Source: Silurus meridionalis
Taxonomy: Eukaryota > Chordata > Actinopteri > Siluriformes > Siluridae
DNA length: 64,000 nt
NCBI RefSeq assembly: GCF_014805685.1
Contig: NC_060904.1
Coordinates: forward strand, 15,947,811 to 16,011,810
Reading direction: 5' to 3'
Shown: positions 1 through 12,232 of the stretch, piece by piece
Layout: each line of letters opens with the position of its first letter
Position numbering within the stretch: position 1 is the stretch's first letter
Position numbers and translations under genes: made by a program
The notes under the pieces: model-generated
The model's database searches: none
Told to the model about the DNA's origin: nothing
The model's input: only the letters and a program-made list of their open reading frames with translations

Positions 1-162
1 TGGACTCGGGCCAATTAATTATTTTAAGTAAAAACATTTTTTATTAATGTTTATAATTTTTTTATTACTTAATACAAAATATTGTATACAGTATTTTGAT
101 TATTTTGATTTTTTTATTTAATTTTATTGTTTATTTGATAGTATTTATAGTTCTTCTCTAAA

Positions 163-212
163 TGTCTATCTATCTATCTGTCTGTCTGTATGTCTGTCTG
201 TATGTCTGTCTG
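163..212. repeat. (TCTA/TCTG)n microsatellite
   Basis: Imperfect tetranucleotide run of TCTA, TCTG and TGTC units in a znf385d intron. Confidence 0.8.
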
Positions 213-559
213 GATATAAATTCAAAACAAAACAACTGGCATGAAACTGATTTTCTTTTAATATCAATATCGATATTGCATTTTTGCATTTCCGATACAG
301 TATTGCCGAACAAACTATCGCAATTCTCACGCACAGCAATATTTACTTACACCGTAAATAAAAAAACGGTTTGGGTACAAATGCTTACTATGCAAGTTCA
401 TTTGCGAGACAATTTGTTTGTCTTTCTTTTATCCATAAACGTATATATTTTTTGAAGGTGGTATGAATAAGAATGATGCACTTCTCTTCTTAAAACAGAA
501 CAGCTGAAAGATAAAAAAAGAGACAGAAAGCCACTTAATAGCCCGCCAAAATAGAAAGA

Positions 560-860
560 TATAATTCAGTATCGATTGAGTCTTGAGAGAGAGGATGCTG
601 CCTCTGTGTTATGTCTGAAAAAAAGTGCAGCGTCTCATGGGATATCGATTACTGCTACACTGCCAACCCCTGGAACTCATTCTGAGAGAAAGGAACCAAT
701 GGCAGTTTATCTTGGCTGTAATTAATTTCGCTGTCAGCCTTGTTAGGTTCTATCGATGTCTTCGAGCTTGATAATTGACATGAGGGTTTTCAGCAGAGCA
801 GCTTTGTGATCGGTTATCTTGCAATCAGAGAGATTATCATAAAGGTTAGGTAACTATAAA
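560..860. promoter_or_regulatory. Candidate conserved non-coding element in a znf385d intron
   Basis: About 300 bases of non-repetitive, balanced-composition sequence inside otherwise AT-rich intron. It carries three ATCGAT words and a homeodomain-type TAATTAATT core near 720. No coding potential was recognised. The regulatory call rests only on texture and motif content, so it is a weak inference. Confidence 0.25.
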
Positions 861-988
861 TGATAATGTGGGGGAAACATGTTCATGGAATAATAGACTT
901 CATGATTAATAAACCGGCCAGCTGTTTGACCTAGTCCTAGCTGTGTCCAGTCTCAAGTTGGGGATTTACAGCTCCACTCTATCAATAA

Positions 989-1222
989 ACTTTCGGCTTC
1001 TCCCATTAGGGGTCGCCACAGCGGACCATCCGCATGTTTGATTTGGCACATGTTTTTACGCTGGATGCCCTTCCTAATGCAACCCTCCCCATTTATCCGG
1101 GCTTGGGACCGGCACTAAGGCTTGTGCAACCCTAATGGCTGGGGTTGGTTCCCTGACCGGGGATCGAACCCGGCCTGCAGCGGTAAAAGCGCCAAATCCT
1201 AACCACTAGACCACCAGGGGAC
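989..1222 (-). mobile_element. tRNA-Glu-derived SINE with intact target-site duplication
   Basis: Read on the minus strand, the element starts with a 72-nt tRNA-like head (1220 down to 1149) that closely follows vertebrate tRNA-Glu. The A box is TGGTCTAGTGG, the B box GGTTCGATCCC, and the T stem pairs perfectly. The anticodon loop reads CTTTTAC, so the anticodon position is TTT rather than a Glu anticodon, which argues for a SINE head and not a working tRNA. The body holds the common fish-repeat words GAAGGGCATCCAGCG and GTGGCGACCCCTAATGG. Flanking direct repeats at 967-988 and 1223-1244 (22 bp, one mismatch) are the target-site duplication. The insertion lies in a znf385d intron and looks fairly recent. 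Confidence 0.85.
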
Positions 1223-1413
1223 TACAGCGCCACTCTATCAATAAGAATTATTATTTATATATATAATTTAAAAAAAATCTAATTACAAAAAAATCATTTT
1301 TATAATATTGTTTAAATTGAGTAATCGATTCAACTGTCACAAATTAAATTAAATATATAAAATTAAATAAATGGAAAACTTTAATAGTTTACATTTGTGA
1401 GACCTGGGTACAG

Positions 1414-1414
<1 letters not shown>

Positions 1415-1480
<66 letters not shown>
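1415..1480. repeat. (TG)n microsatellite
   Basis: About 33 uninterrupted TG units in a znf385d intron. The cysteine-valine open frame across it is a repeat artefact. Confidence 0.95.
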
Positions 1481-1484
<4 letters not shown>

Positions 1485-1924
1485 ACATTTAATATAAAAT
1501 TTTCGAAAGATATGTGCTACTTATTTCAGCATACGTTAACAAATGCCTTCCATCCCTCATTCATTCACTCCCTCGATGTGTGGAATTGTCAGAATTTTAT
1601 CCTTCTAACAGAAATTCTTGCAGCTAGACATAAAACTCTAACCAGGACGTGGCAGCCATTTCACGCTTGTGCAAAACAAATCGTATTTCCAGTATGGAGT
1701 GAGTAGCCACAGTGACACTGCGCTAACTCAATTATTATAGTTTTTTTACACTAGTGGCATTGCTTTGTAGGTTCTATAGTATTATAATAATAAAAAAGGT
1801 GTTTAAAGTACCAGATGGAGACTAAACAAACTTGCGGTCCGCCACTTAATCTGAGGGAACTGTTCCGCATGCAAAACAGATTGCATTCGGTACACATGTG
1901 CGCCAAACCGAAAGAGCTGTTCTT

Positions 1925-2115
1925 TTCTGGGAAGATGTTTTACTAGATTTTATAGTGTGCTTGTGGAGATTTGTGCTCATTCAGCCACAAGCGTCTTAGT
2001 AAAGTCATGTATTGATGCAGATGAGGTGAGGAGGCCTGAGTACTTGTCCGAGTTCCACTTCATCCCAGAGGTGTTCAATAAGGTTGAGCTTAAAGCTCTA
2101 CAGCAGACCAGATCT
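1925..2115 (-). mobile_element. Tc1/mariner-related MITE fragment
   Basis: This segment matches, in reverse orientation, part of the element at 17080-17568. The shared words include GAAGATGTT..ACTAGATTTT, GTGCTTGTGGAGATTTGTG and GAGGCCTG. Terminal repeats are not recognisable, so it is a truncated or decayed copy in a znf385d intron. Confidence 0.6.
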
Positions 2116-2836
2116 AGATCTTCCACTCAATCTATACTGAACGAGGATGCAGAACATTGCATCAACTATAAAACATATTGTGAACAATTTTTACATACTT
2201 TGACAAATTCTTTTATGAATTTTAGTCAAACAAAATGAGGGGGTTTATAGCATGATAGAATTTCTATGGACATGCGGAGATGTGTTCCACCTCACGGGTC
2301 ACTACTGTGCAACGATTTGTGAGCTTTGCTAATTTAACCCTGATCTCTGGTCTCATGAGCTGGATGATATGTGACTTAGAAATATGTTAAAATAATAAAA
2401 CAAATGCTGAGTCTCACCCACTCTCGTGGGAAGTGCTAATTGCATGGCCAGCTATGCACAGCTGTGTTCATGCTGTGACCATGTGTTAGCATCAAAATGC
2501 TTTCCATCAGTTGTAAAATAATAATGAGAACACTTTAGGGCAGCTCATGTACACTGAAACAGATAGTTATACCACCACTACTAAACAAAACACATATTTA
2601 GCTACTCGGGAACAGCTGTGTCTCAGGACACCACATCAGTAGACTAACAGCTTCACCACATTATTAATTAATTTTCTATAACTGTATGCCACTAAAAGTG
2701 CTTTACTGAATGAATTACTTACAATAACATAAGTATTCCATTTCCAATAAAAAATCTATATTTAGTGGTAAATCTGGAAGCATTCATTGCTCCTTGATGT
2801 TCACAACAATGACCTGGGACTTTCTCCAACTTTCAG

Positions 2837-5800
2837 AAGCCATTTCTGATCCAACACATCCAGTAGTCCCTCCATCTCCAGCCAAATCCATCTTCAGCAT
2901 GGCCTCTGAAGCCGAGTTTACCTCAATAGAAGAACAAAGTCCAGACACCACTCCTGGAGCAGCCCAGGACCCCGAGGTCGAGAAGGAATCGGAGGAGGAG
3001 AAAGCTTTGCGTCTGCTTTACTGCTCGCTTTGTAAAGTCGCCGTCAACTCGGCATCCCAGCTAGAAGCTCACAATACCGGTGAGGGAAGGAGCTTTTCTT
3101 ACTCACTATCACAAAGGTCATCCTGTTAATTTACTTTCTGGTCCTGAACAAATTGAGTTGGCATGAAAGGAAATTTTGGAGGTAACAAGTAAGTGGGTTT
3201 ATTGGAATGCAAGATATTTTAAACTTATTTTAGTCTGCATTTATAGTTTCTTTCACAAGGCATTTTCGGATTATTTTGGGTTCCAAACAGTAAAACGATT
3301 TTTCCACAGTGAATTATAATATAAACAGCTAAAATTGTTGCTAGAATGCAGTAATTTTCTGGAAAATTTGACCATAACATAAACACCCAGCAGTTGTTTT
3401 CACACATCTTTATAATATTAAATCATCAACGAGATTTCATCACATCACAGTAGCATCTGAGTACCAACAGCACTTTCAAAAGAACCCTGGTCAGAAAAAT
3501 TGTTGTCCCAATAGGCAAGAAATATCTTGCCCAAAATTGAGAAGATTCTTCTGCGTCTTCTTTATGACGCCTTATAAAGTGATCTGTATAACAGAACGGT
3601 GTTGTTCTTCCTCAGGCACCAAGCACAAAACCATGCTGGAAGCACGGAATGGTAACGGCTCCATCAAGTCCTTCCCCAGGCCGGGGGTGAGAAACAAGCT
3701 ACCGTCACCTAGCATTACGTCGACAGGTCTGCAGAACAAGACATTCCACTGTGAAACATGTGACGTGCATGTCAACTCAGAGACACAACTCAAACAGGTC
3801 AGAGGATCATCTCTAAATAATTAGTTATAAATAAATAATAATTTTTTTAATGAAGTGAAATTACCTGTTATAGTGCATAGGATTTATTTATGTGTAGGGT
3901 GATCAAATGAAAAGAAATATTTGTTAGTGGCTCAGTGTTGGAGTGCAGGGTTAGACAATGATACCCCTGGGGGTAAAAATGTTGCTCCAGGGCCCAACAG
4001 TGGCAGGTTGGCAAAGCATGGGCTTGAACCTTTGATCATCTTATCAGTACCCCGGCGAAAGATTCACAGTGGAGCTGCAATTCCATTATAACCAATAGCT
4101 TCAAATGACTTTAGTAAGATATGTAGTAAAATTGGTTCAACAGCAAGGGATCCAAAGTATTTCCAAAGTTTAAATGCTATCCTGTGTGGAATGATTATTA
4201 AAGGATTATAAACAGTTTCAGGAAAAACAAGCAATGATATGGTTAGGTTTACAGGTGTGTGTGTGTAAGTCATAGAGAGAGTTCTCTGGGAAGGTCGAAA
4301 ATGGATATTTTTGGATATTATTACATACTAAATTATTAGAAAAATTGCAGTTAATAAGGCCCAGGGTGTGTCCATATTATCGCAAAGTGAATAGTGGTGA
4401 ATAGCTACCATCCTGAAGGTAAAATGTAATGTTTTTTTTATTTTTTAATTTTCTGCTTGTTAAACCTACTTGCCTAAAAAACATCTTGCCCCAGGTGCTC
4501 CCAGCTTGGACTTGCCCAACCCGGCTTGACATTACTGAGAAATGAAATGCTACATAGCATGTTTACAGAAAAGACAAATTGAAACAAATGCAAATGTCAA
4601 GAGCCAAAACAGTGACTGAAATCGTGTCATTTCTGTTCATATTGGAAGGTTGTAACTCAATAATCATGTACATCTTGTTTCAGCACATCAGCAGCCGGCG
4701 CCATAAAGACAGAGCAGCTGGAAAACCGGCCAAGCCCAAGTATAGCCCTTACACCAAGAGCCCAAAAGGACAGACCAAACAACAAATAGGAAATACAGTA
4801 AGAGTACTACACATACAGCTAAAGCCAGGTGCACACTATGCAAATTTAGAAAATCTAAGAAAAAAATTACAATCTTAAAAGATTCCTAGAATCTGAGGCT
4901 AAAATCTGTCTTTGATCACTGGTTTGACATGTTCACCGACAGCCGATCCGTTGCGATTTTTTTCTTTTCTCAGAGGAAATTCTGACAGATTTCATACTCT
5001 TTTCTTTAGCGTGACTTCTCTTACGGCAATCATCAAACAAAGAACCCTGAGAAAAGCCGAATGCAATTAGCGCGACAACTTTAAACCCCCTGAGGGAAAA
5101 TGCCGAAACGATTCAAGTGGACAGTATGGCGAAAAGAGAAACTTATTGAGCTATGGAAGAAAAAGGAGTGTTTGTACATATTGTTTGTATTGTTAATTAT
5201 CAAGGCATGTCATGAAAAAAATGTACGCTAGCTACCGTTAGCCAGAGAACGCGGGTCTGAACGTGGCACGGAATTCGGACGAGCCTTTTCTTGTGTGCGT
5301 CCGTTTTTGACTGTTCATACAGTCTGACATTATGACAACTGAGATCCTACAGTGCGACAAGATGATCGTTTTCATACAGTCTGACTAGCAACATTAGCAA
5401 AAGACTATTAAAAATCGTGCAGTGTGCACCCTAAAATAACGGATGTTAAATATCCATTCAAACCGTTGATATTTCATTTGTTGATGGTTGTTCATGTGTC
5501 ACTGCTGATCACATCTTAAAAAAGATGCCAGTGTAAACAAAATGGTGGTCATTATTTACCATGTTTAGCTTATTATGTATATACAGATGGGTGACAGATG
5601 AATGAAAAGTGGAAGCTCTGTTATGTCGCGGGCATTTTGTTGCTATCCTTCTGTTCTCTTTCAACGCACCTAAGGGGCTAAATGAGGATTAAAATTCTAT
5701 AAATCATTTGCCATGGCTTTCACACTGACCATTAGAGTGGCGTGTCTCCAACATTAACAAAACACCAGATAAAATAATATTTTGGGAATTTGTTGAATCA

Positions 5801-7528
5801 ATTCCAAAGCACAGCTGATCCACTGGTTTCTAAAAGCTTAACACCTTATTAATACACTTTATCCTGGAATTCGTCACATATCTGTGTAATTCTAGTGCAA
5901 TTTTCACTTGTTGAATACTGACTGGAGATTATTGGAATGTTCAACCATTCTGATTTATCAACTCTAATTGTAGATCGTGACTCTTATGACATTTTGTTAT
6001 TGTTGGCAAACACTTGGGTAAAACATTGCTAACTACAAAGACTCTCTTTTCAAACAGACATCATTCATATTTAATAGCTGATGAAACTTTTGTGCCAACA
6101 TATTGCCTGCCAGGTCGCATTAACAGGAATTTATTGGAAGATATTAAACATGAGTTTGGAGCCCTGGATCAAAAGAGGCGCTTCGCCATCCGTTGCTTTC
6201 TGGCCACTGGATCTTTCGAGAGCAATGTGTTCTCAGCTGCTATCACTCTGCCATAATGACTGTATTTCTGCACAGAGTTAGTCTCACAAATTACTGAGAT
6301 GCACATAATCAAATTAACTATGGATATTTTTCAGCATAGTTTCCGAATAGACTCGGTTTTCAGTTAATCCCACAAGAAGAGATCCAGAAACTCTCAATAA
6401 CAAACAATATGGCAGTAATAAATGGATGTTCCTGTTTATTTGCTGACAGGAAGACATGGACAAAACATCACTTAGGTTAATAAACAGGTTTAGTGTTTTC
6501 CTGGCCATGTGTTTAGTAGTTGGAAAACACCAGTGTTTAGTTGCATGAATGTGGGTAGAATTATTCAGTAAATATGGCCTAATATAGTTAAACATTTAAG
6601 TATTGTTTGATTTTTTTGTGACCCTTTAGACATTATTAGCACATGAGAAGCTGCACTGCAGTTTAAGTTGCACTTGCATAAGTTAATGTTCCCAATGACC
6701 AATCACTGATCAGTATTACTCCAAGGGACCAATCACTGATCCACATTGTTTTCAGTAACCAATATCATAACTCCATCATTCCCGTTAATGAATGATCACC
6801 ATTCTAAATAATTAATTACTGATTACCGTTTATCTCAAAACCCAATTACTTATCAATGACAGGTGCCAATGGCCAGTGACTCATCACCATTTTTCTAATG
6901 AAATTCAAAGAATCCCATTGTTCCCTGGGGCTAATCACTGATCCAGATTTTCTTTTAATTACCAGTCGCTAAAGGCATTATTTCCCATTTTAAAATGGTT
7001 TTCCAACAGCCAATCACTGATTACTATTGTTTCCAATGTCAAACCACTGACCACAATTTTCCCAATGGCAATTGGTATAATCAGGATAATTCAGGCCTAC
7101 AGTAGGTATACGTTACAGGATTTTAAATCACTCTGCAAAGCCAACCAACCTCCATCCAGGTTGTTCCAGGTGGTTATTCACCTTCACGTTGTGCCGTAAA
7201 ATCATTGAATGCACATCTAGCGATGGTTTATCTCTTACATATACCATTGTACCATTGCATAATTTATGACACTCGGTCTCCTTCTTTGTCTCTCTGTACC
7301 CAGACAGTGAAGCTGCCTCTGAGTAAGGACATGGGCCAGCAGCTGACCGCCGCAATAGTGCCCTCTCACTTGGCCGCTGTCGCTGCTGCCGCCGCCGCCG
7401 CCTTTCCACTTCGTGCCAGCCATAACCCATCCCTTTTCCAGACTCAATCTCTCCCCGCAACACTTCTTCGCCCTGCACCTGGGCCTATTAGGACCAGCCA
7501 TGCACCAGTACTGTTCGCTCCCTACTGA
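2837..7528 (+). CDS. znf385d: ZNF385D, C-terminal part (last four coding exons; 5' part lies outside the window)
   Basis: Coding exons are 2837-3079, 3616-3797, 4684-4797 and 7304-7528 (stop TGA at the end). All have AG acceptors and GT donors, and the phases join without a break. They encode about 253 C-terminal residues. Two U1/matrin-type C2H2 fingers are visible: one starts CSLCKVAVNS and is completed across the first intron (HNTG/TKH), and one starts CETCDVHVNS and is completed across the second (QLKQ/HISSRRH). The tail has a run of seven alanines and ends LLRPAPGPIR...PVLFAPY, the typical ZNF385 C-terminus. The family consists of nuclear zinc-finger proteins thought to bind structured RNA or DNA; the molecular role of the D member is poorly known. 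ZNF385B is a close paralogue, and I chose D because rab5a and efhb follow, as I recall for human 3p24.3. The first exon begins mid-codon, so earlier exons must lie to the left. No other exon was recognised in 1-2836. Confidence 0.9.
3920..4060 (+). repeat. Dispersed teleost repeat fragment
   Basis: The words CTCCAGGGCCCAACAGTGGCAG and GGGCTTGAACC recur in better-preserved copies near 35538-35705 and 54662-54840. I take it as a decayed fragment of one interspersed repeat family, probably a SINE or a non-autonomous element. Confidence 0.4.
4828..5430. mobile_element. MITE-like insert with GGTGCACACT terminal inverted repeats
   Basis: The segment starts GGTGCACACT (4828-4837) and ends with the exact reverse complement AGTGTGCACC (5421-5430). 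The inner bases also agree partly. It lies in the last znf385d intron, 30 bases after the donor of the preceding exon. Inside, from about 5101, a short reading frame (MPKRFKWTVW followed by a charged helix) resembles the start of a MADF/Myb-type DNA-binding domain from a Harbinger-like element, but it breaks after a few dozen codons. The superfamily is uncertain. Confidence 0.5.
6690..7085. repeat. Degenerate ~30-bp tandem repeat (CCAATCACTGA family)
   Basis: About a dozen diverged units built around CCAATCACTGATCA..ATTGTTT occupy the end of the last znf385d intron, about 220 bases before its acceptor. The core CCAATCACTGA is the same as in the well-ordered 29-bp array at 22070-22545 in rab5a. 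Confidence 0.65.
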
Positions 7529-7846
7529 CCTCTGAACTGTGACTGCAGATGGAAAAAAGTCTGACACACCATCTCAGCGCTAATTCAATTGTGGTCCAGT
7601 CGTGTGGATTATTATTATTGCCTTTTTCTTTTTCTGTCCATCGTCACACAAGAATCCTGTGTGATACTATTCCGCAATAAATAAAAAGACAAACCAGGTA
7701 ACTATGCATCGATGCATCGTCATCACCATTTGACACACTGACTCTAAGATCTTAAATGGATTTAAGGATATATTGATGGGGACAGGGGGTTTCTTTCGGT
7801 CTTGGTCATTGCTTTTGAAAAACGAATAAAATAAAATAAAGTATGA
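7529..7846 (+). other. znf385d: znf385d 3'UTR with candidate poly(A) signals
   Basis: This is the sequence directly after the znf385d stop. AATAAA hexamers occur at 7676-7681 and as an overlapping run at 7825-7840. Either could end the message, giving a 3'UTR of about 150-330 bases. The choice between the two sites is inferred and has no transcript support. Confidence 0.5.
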
Positions 7847-8063
7847 GAAGACACAGGCGAAAACATGGGTAAAATAAGTTCTACTGCTCAGCTGTTTGCA
7901 CTTTAAGCCCTTCCTCCTGTGAATGTCTTCAGTGCTTTAGAACGTGGAGTAGAACGTGATTTATTCCTTCCTGTGTTTTGTTTTTATTTGTACGTACGCA
8001 CATTTGGTGTCGCGTGAATGGAAACGTGAATTACTGCTGATTTATTACCTGCTAAGCCAAGTT

Positions 8064-8065
<2 letters not shown>

Positions 8066-8116
<51 letters not shown>
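8066..8116. repeat. (GT)n microsatellite
   Basis: About 24 GT units downstream of znf385d. Confidence 0.9.
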
Positions 8117-11100
8117 TGGTTGTACATCCCTTGAAGCTACCCATGCAAAAATCTACACAGGTCACAAAGATGGTAAAGCTTGTCTATCTCATTTAATAAT
8201 GTGAAGAAAAAAAAAGATTTCAAATAAAAATCTTACTTTGCTAACATGTTTTTATCGAAATTCAATTTAATTTCAATTCATCGATGAACGTATTTATGTG
8301 TAATTTTTCCATATAGGAATCTTTCTGTTCCGTTTCGGTGCACAAGACGCTGCTATTGAAAACGACGAGCAAAGAATTATCGAATCAGTTCGGCCTCATT
8401 TTGAACCATAAAGAACAACAATCATTCGTTTTTATCCAGTAATTCCCCCAAACAATGCCAAAGCATACCCTCTAATAAAAAAGCTGGAACTTCAGCGATT
8501 GTCAGGCTCAATTGTCAACAGCCCAAAGTCTCCAGGTGCTGGAGGAACTCAGCTGTTCCCTCCATGGACCTACACTTGAACCCTCCCTTGTTTTGCGTAA
8601 ATTTCCCACTATGACTTATCCTTGCCTGAACGAGACTGAGGGGAAAAGTCTCACAAGTACATGCTTTAAACCGGCTGAGACAAGTCTGGTGAGGAGATAG
8701 CAGGAGTCACTGAATGGGGCTGCTGGCGCCGTCGTGCGGACATAACTTATTTATGGACTAATAATGACCAACATCTGTATGTGGGACGGGCTCTTCTTTC
8801 ACTCTGCTGTTCCAGGAAGCTGTCAGTGTGCACACACATATGCACACATTTTTAGTTGCCTGTTATCCAGCTGAGGAAGCAACATTTTAGGTAGCCCGAG
8901 TTCTTTCACCGCAGCTTTTAAAAGCTGTTTTTAAAATATCGGTTGGTCAAAAATGTACACAGTTCTTCAATTTCCACAGCACCTTCTTTGTTGATACAAA
9001 AGAAATATAAAAACACCTCACATGATGTGCACACAACCATAATAACGCTACTAGCTAGCATAAATAGATTATCCAGTCTTAAATGTTATTAGCTTGCCTT
9101 GTGTCGTACCAAAGGACTAAAGTGCTGCTGCATTACGATCTAAAGACAATGATACCTCAACTGTACACTCCAACTTCAATGTTCATGCAAATACAGCCAT
9201 AATTGCACTCATAGTCTCATAAAATGGTAACTAGCAGCATCGAGTCTCTCAGTGCCACTTGTGGGTGTATTGTGTTCTGGAAAGTTTAGTCCAACATGTC
9301 TCCACTAGCTCTCAACGGATTTCTCATTATACAGTATGTGACGTTGAACAATTCTGGAAGATGGTAAGGTAAAGATGTTCTTGCTAACACAGAAACCTGA
9401 CCAGTTTCTATCTGTGTTTTTAGCATACGACACAACTGCTAACTTTTCAATATACTGTACAGCAACTTCCGGACAGAAAAGTGAAACATTTCCCGAATTT
9501 TTTGTGTTTTAGAGCTTGATAAATCCAATTGACATTTGCAAAATGGTAAGAAATGCAGCTGATCAATGGAAAATTCCTCTCTGGGAAATCTCAGACCCTT
9601 TGGGTCGCATTTAGCAAGTCGTTTCAGCGCAGTCGTTTAACTTGCAGCATAGTGACACAGTAGAGTTCAAAGAATTCTTGTCTTTGAGACTGCACAGTAT
9701 TGTGGTGCATTTATAGCCTACATACCATACCAGATAGGGGCTTGATTCTTTGTCCTTCCTGGGTTTTTGCCTGAGAGAAGATGTGGCAAAATGCAGAATA
9801 ATAATAATAATAACAATAACAATAATAATATTAATTATATATATAAATAAATAATGGGATGCCACTAGGCAGCTAAGATTCATCCGAATGAACAGGCAGC
9901 AAATTCACCCCTTCAGTCATACTTCTGATCAAGAGGAATATAGTTAGTAATTAGCATTGTGCCACAGGGGGATTGGGTTTTTCTTTGTTCATATTGCACT
10001 CTCTGTGCTAGATAGCCTGGAGCTATGAAAGCCAGTGGCGTGCGATGCATCACACAAATCTCCTGCAGGAAATGGAGCAATTTTCATGGATCACGCTGAC
10101 AGAAGGGCGCCGTCTCAATATGACCCCCTACAGTTCTCTTGGGAGTGCGTTACTATCTGCTGAAGAAATGTGAATGACCTGGTTATAAAGGTGACTCAAT
10201 AGATGGCAACACTTTGGAAGCTTTTTGAAAAATGTCTGACATTAAATGAATGTTGCATTTTTCTACATTCTTCTACTAGAAGGACATGTTCGGTTAGAGT
10301 GTGCAAAATGTATAAGATTTAAAAATGGCTGAGTCTTCACTTCAAATTATTGGTTGGTCTGGTGACAGTTCTATGGAACCCTTTAGAAAGCTAAAAAGTA
10401 CTTATCCATAGAACCACTGACAAACCTGTGAACATAGACAGTGATTTTTGTTCTATAACTAGAATTAGTACAGTGAAACCACTGTGAATCTGGGATCTCA
10501 CAGATTAAATTAGACAACTTTCATTATAGGACCTCAAATCAAATTTAAATTCAGATTTTATTTGTGACAAAACATTAACAATGCACACAATGACATGCAG
10601 TTAAATGCTTTACCTAATGGGCCCTTTGGTTTTTGGCCTCCTTAAACAGGTCAATGTCCAAACATGGACATTTCAGTAATGCACTGGATAGTAAAAAGGT
10701 TTTTTGAAATCCTTAGAGTACCACATGGAACCCTTTCTGGTAATGTGTAGGAGTGTAAACTTAACTTTATTGAAGTTTAGATTAAACTAGACTGAAAAAA
10801 AGCGACTAAGACCCACATTCGAAGATTCCGAAAACATCTGGATCCCAAGTTCTAATCTTAACAATAGTTTTGTTTAAGCACCTAAGGGGATTCTTTAATT
10901 TATTTCTTTTCTGAAACCCTTATGGAATGGACATTTTAGTGATCTACGCTAAATATAAGTTAATAAATACGATTTCTTAGCATTCTAAATTAATTCTACT
11001 TATAAGGTTTACACAGATCTTTCTAGGTTCCTCACATTGTGGGGACCAAAAAAGTGCTGCGTTCCCAAATCTAATCTTATACGCATTGTTTGGTCTATTA

Positions 11101-11309
11101 TCCAGTCTATTATTTGGGTTGTCAATGTGGGATTTTCTGTAGAGATCTACCAAAGATAACTTCACTTCGCTTCGAAAACAAAACTCTTGTAGAACATTAG
11201 AAAATTGTTTTAGAAAATTTTTAAAGATCACAGTTTAGTGAATAGGACATAAAAATGTCCTTTAATGCCTTTTCATCGGGAGTCTGAATCAGGATGTGAA
11301 ATATAACTG

Positions 11310-11660
11310 CTCTTCTAATGGCTGTCATTATTCAGTAAATGACACCTCGTTCGTGGTGTCTTTAAAGACAATTATGAGAGCTAATCGGGAGGCCAGGTTT
11401 ACTTTTAAGCAAGAAAAATAGAGATGATCGGTGGTGTTGACTTACAGGAGCCGCCGATGGAGTCTGACGGGTATTGACTGTGCGCGCGGTGGAAGGTAAT
11501 TATTAACAGCGCAAAAGGATTTCATTTCAGGTTGACTTGGAGGTAATGTAGCATGTGCTCGGCAAACCAGAGGCGAGCTTGGTTATTATTAAGACCACTC
11601 ATATCAATTACCTCTGAAAAATGAGCCTGAGACTGAGAATGAGAAAGAATGTAATCCAGC
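11310..11660. promoter_or_regulatory. Candidate conserved non-coding element
   Basis: Repeat-free block with several homeodomain-type cores: ACAATTATGAGAGCTAAT, GTAATTATTAAC and TCAATTACC. It is flanked by plain AT-rich sequence. This resembles developmental enhancers common in gene deserts near ZNF385D, but conservation cannot be judged from one sequence. Confidence 0.3.
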
Positions 11661-11892
11661 TCAAGGTTTTAGAGGTGCATGAAAGTAATTATTTTCCACC
11701 TGTTTTTTTTTAAGTTCTTTTTTTAGTGTACAGTAAGTGCTGTGCGGTTTGTGGTCTGTGCTAAAGCATATGCAACCTTACATATTCTTAGAAAGAAGAG
11801 AAGCACCAAACTGCAGTTTCTTTGTAGCATCAAAGGAATATGTTTTATAATGTTCTATAAATATCAAGATATCATGTACATTTATCTAATAA

Positions 11893-12232
11893 AGCCAAAC
11901 ATTTGTGGACACCTAACCATCATAGCTATGTGTAGTTCTTCCCCAAAGCGTCGCCAGTATGACAATGCCCCTGGGTACAAAGCAAGATCCAGGATGATGG
12001 TTTGTCAAGGTTGGAATGGAAGATCTCAAGCCTCCTGCACAGAAGCCTGACCTCAACCCCATTGACCTGAACACCTTTGGGGTGATTTAAAGCACTAACT
12101 TTACCCCAGGCACCTTCACCTGACCTCACAAATCCTGCTGTAGATGAACCCTTGACACAACCACCAAATCCACAGGCACAACACATTAACTGAATAAACA
12201 TAGAAAAGCACATACCTTCTGTATGTGGTCCT
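11893..12232 (+). mobile_element. Tc1/mariner-related MITE fragment
   Basis: It starts with TTTGTGGACACCTAACCA. It contains words shared with the 17080-17568 element: ATGCCCCTG...CAAAG, CTCAACCCCATTGA, CTGAACACCTTTGG and CCCCAGGC. The DLNPIEHLW-like coding trace of a Tc1/mariner transposase is still readable but broken by several changes. Confidence 0.6.

Noticed and set aside
1149..1220. tRNA gene on the minus strand
   Set aside because: It is the head of a SINE with target-site duplications and a repeat body. The anticodon TTT disagrees with the Glu body, so it is not a functional tRNA.
7128..7567. Minus-strand open frames of 110-116 codons over the last znf385d exon
   Set aside because: They are antisense shadows of the GC-rich polyalanine-coding exon, which has matching splice phase and family sequence on the plus strand.
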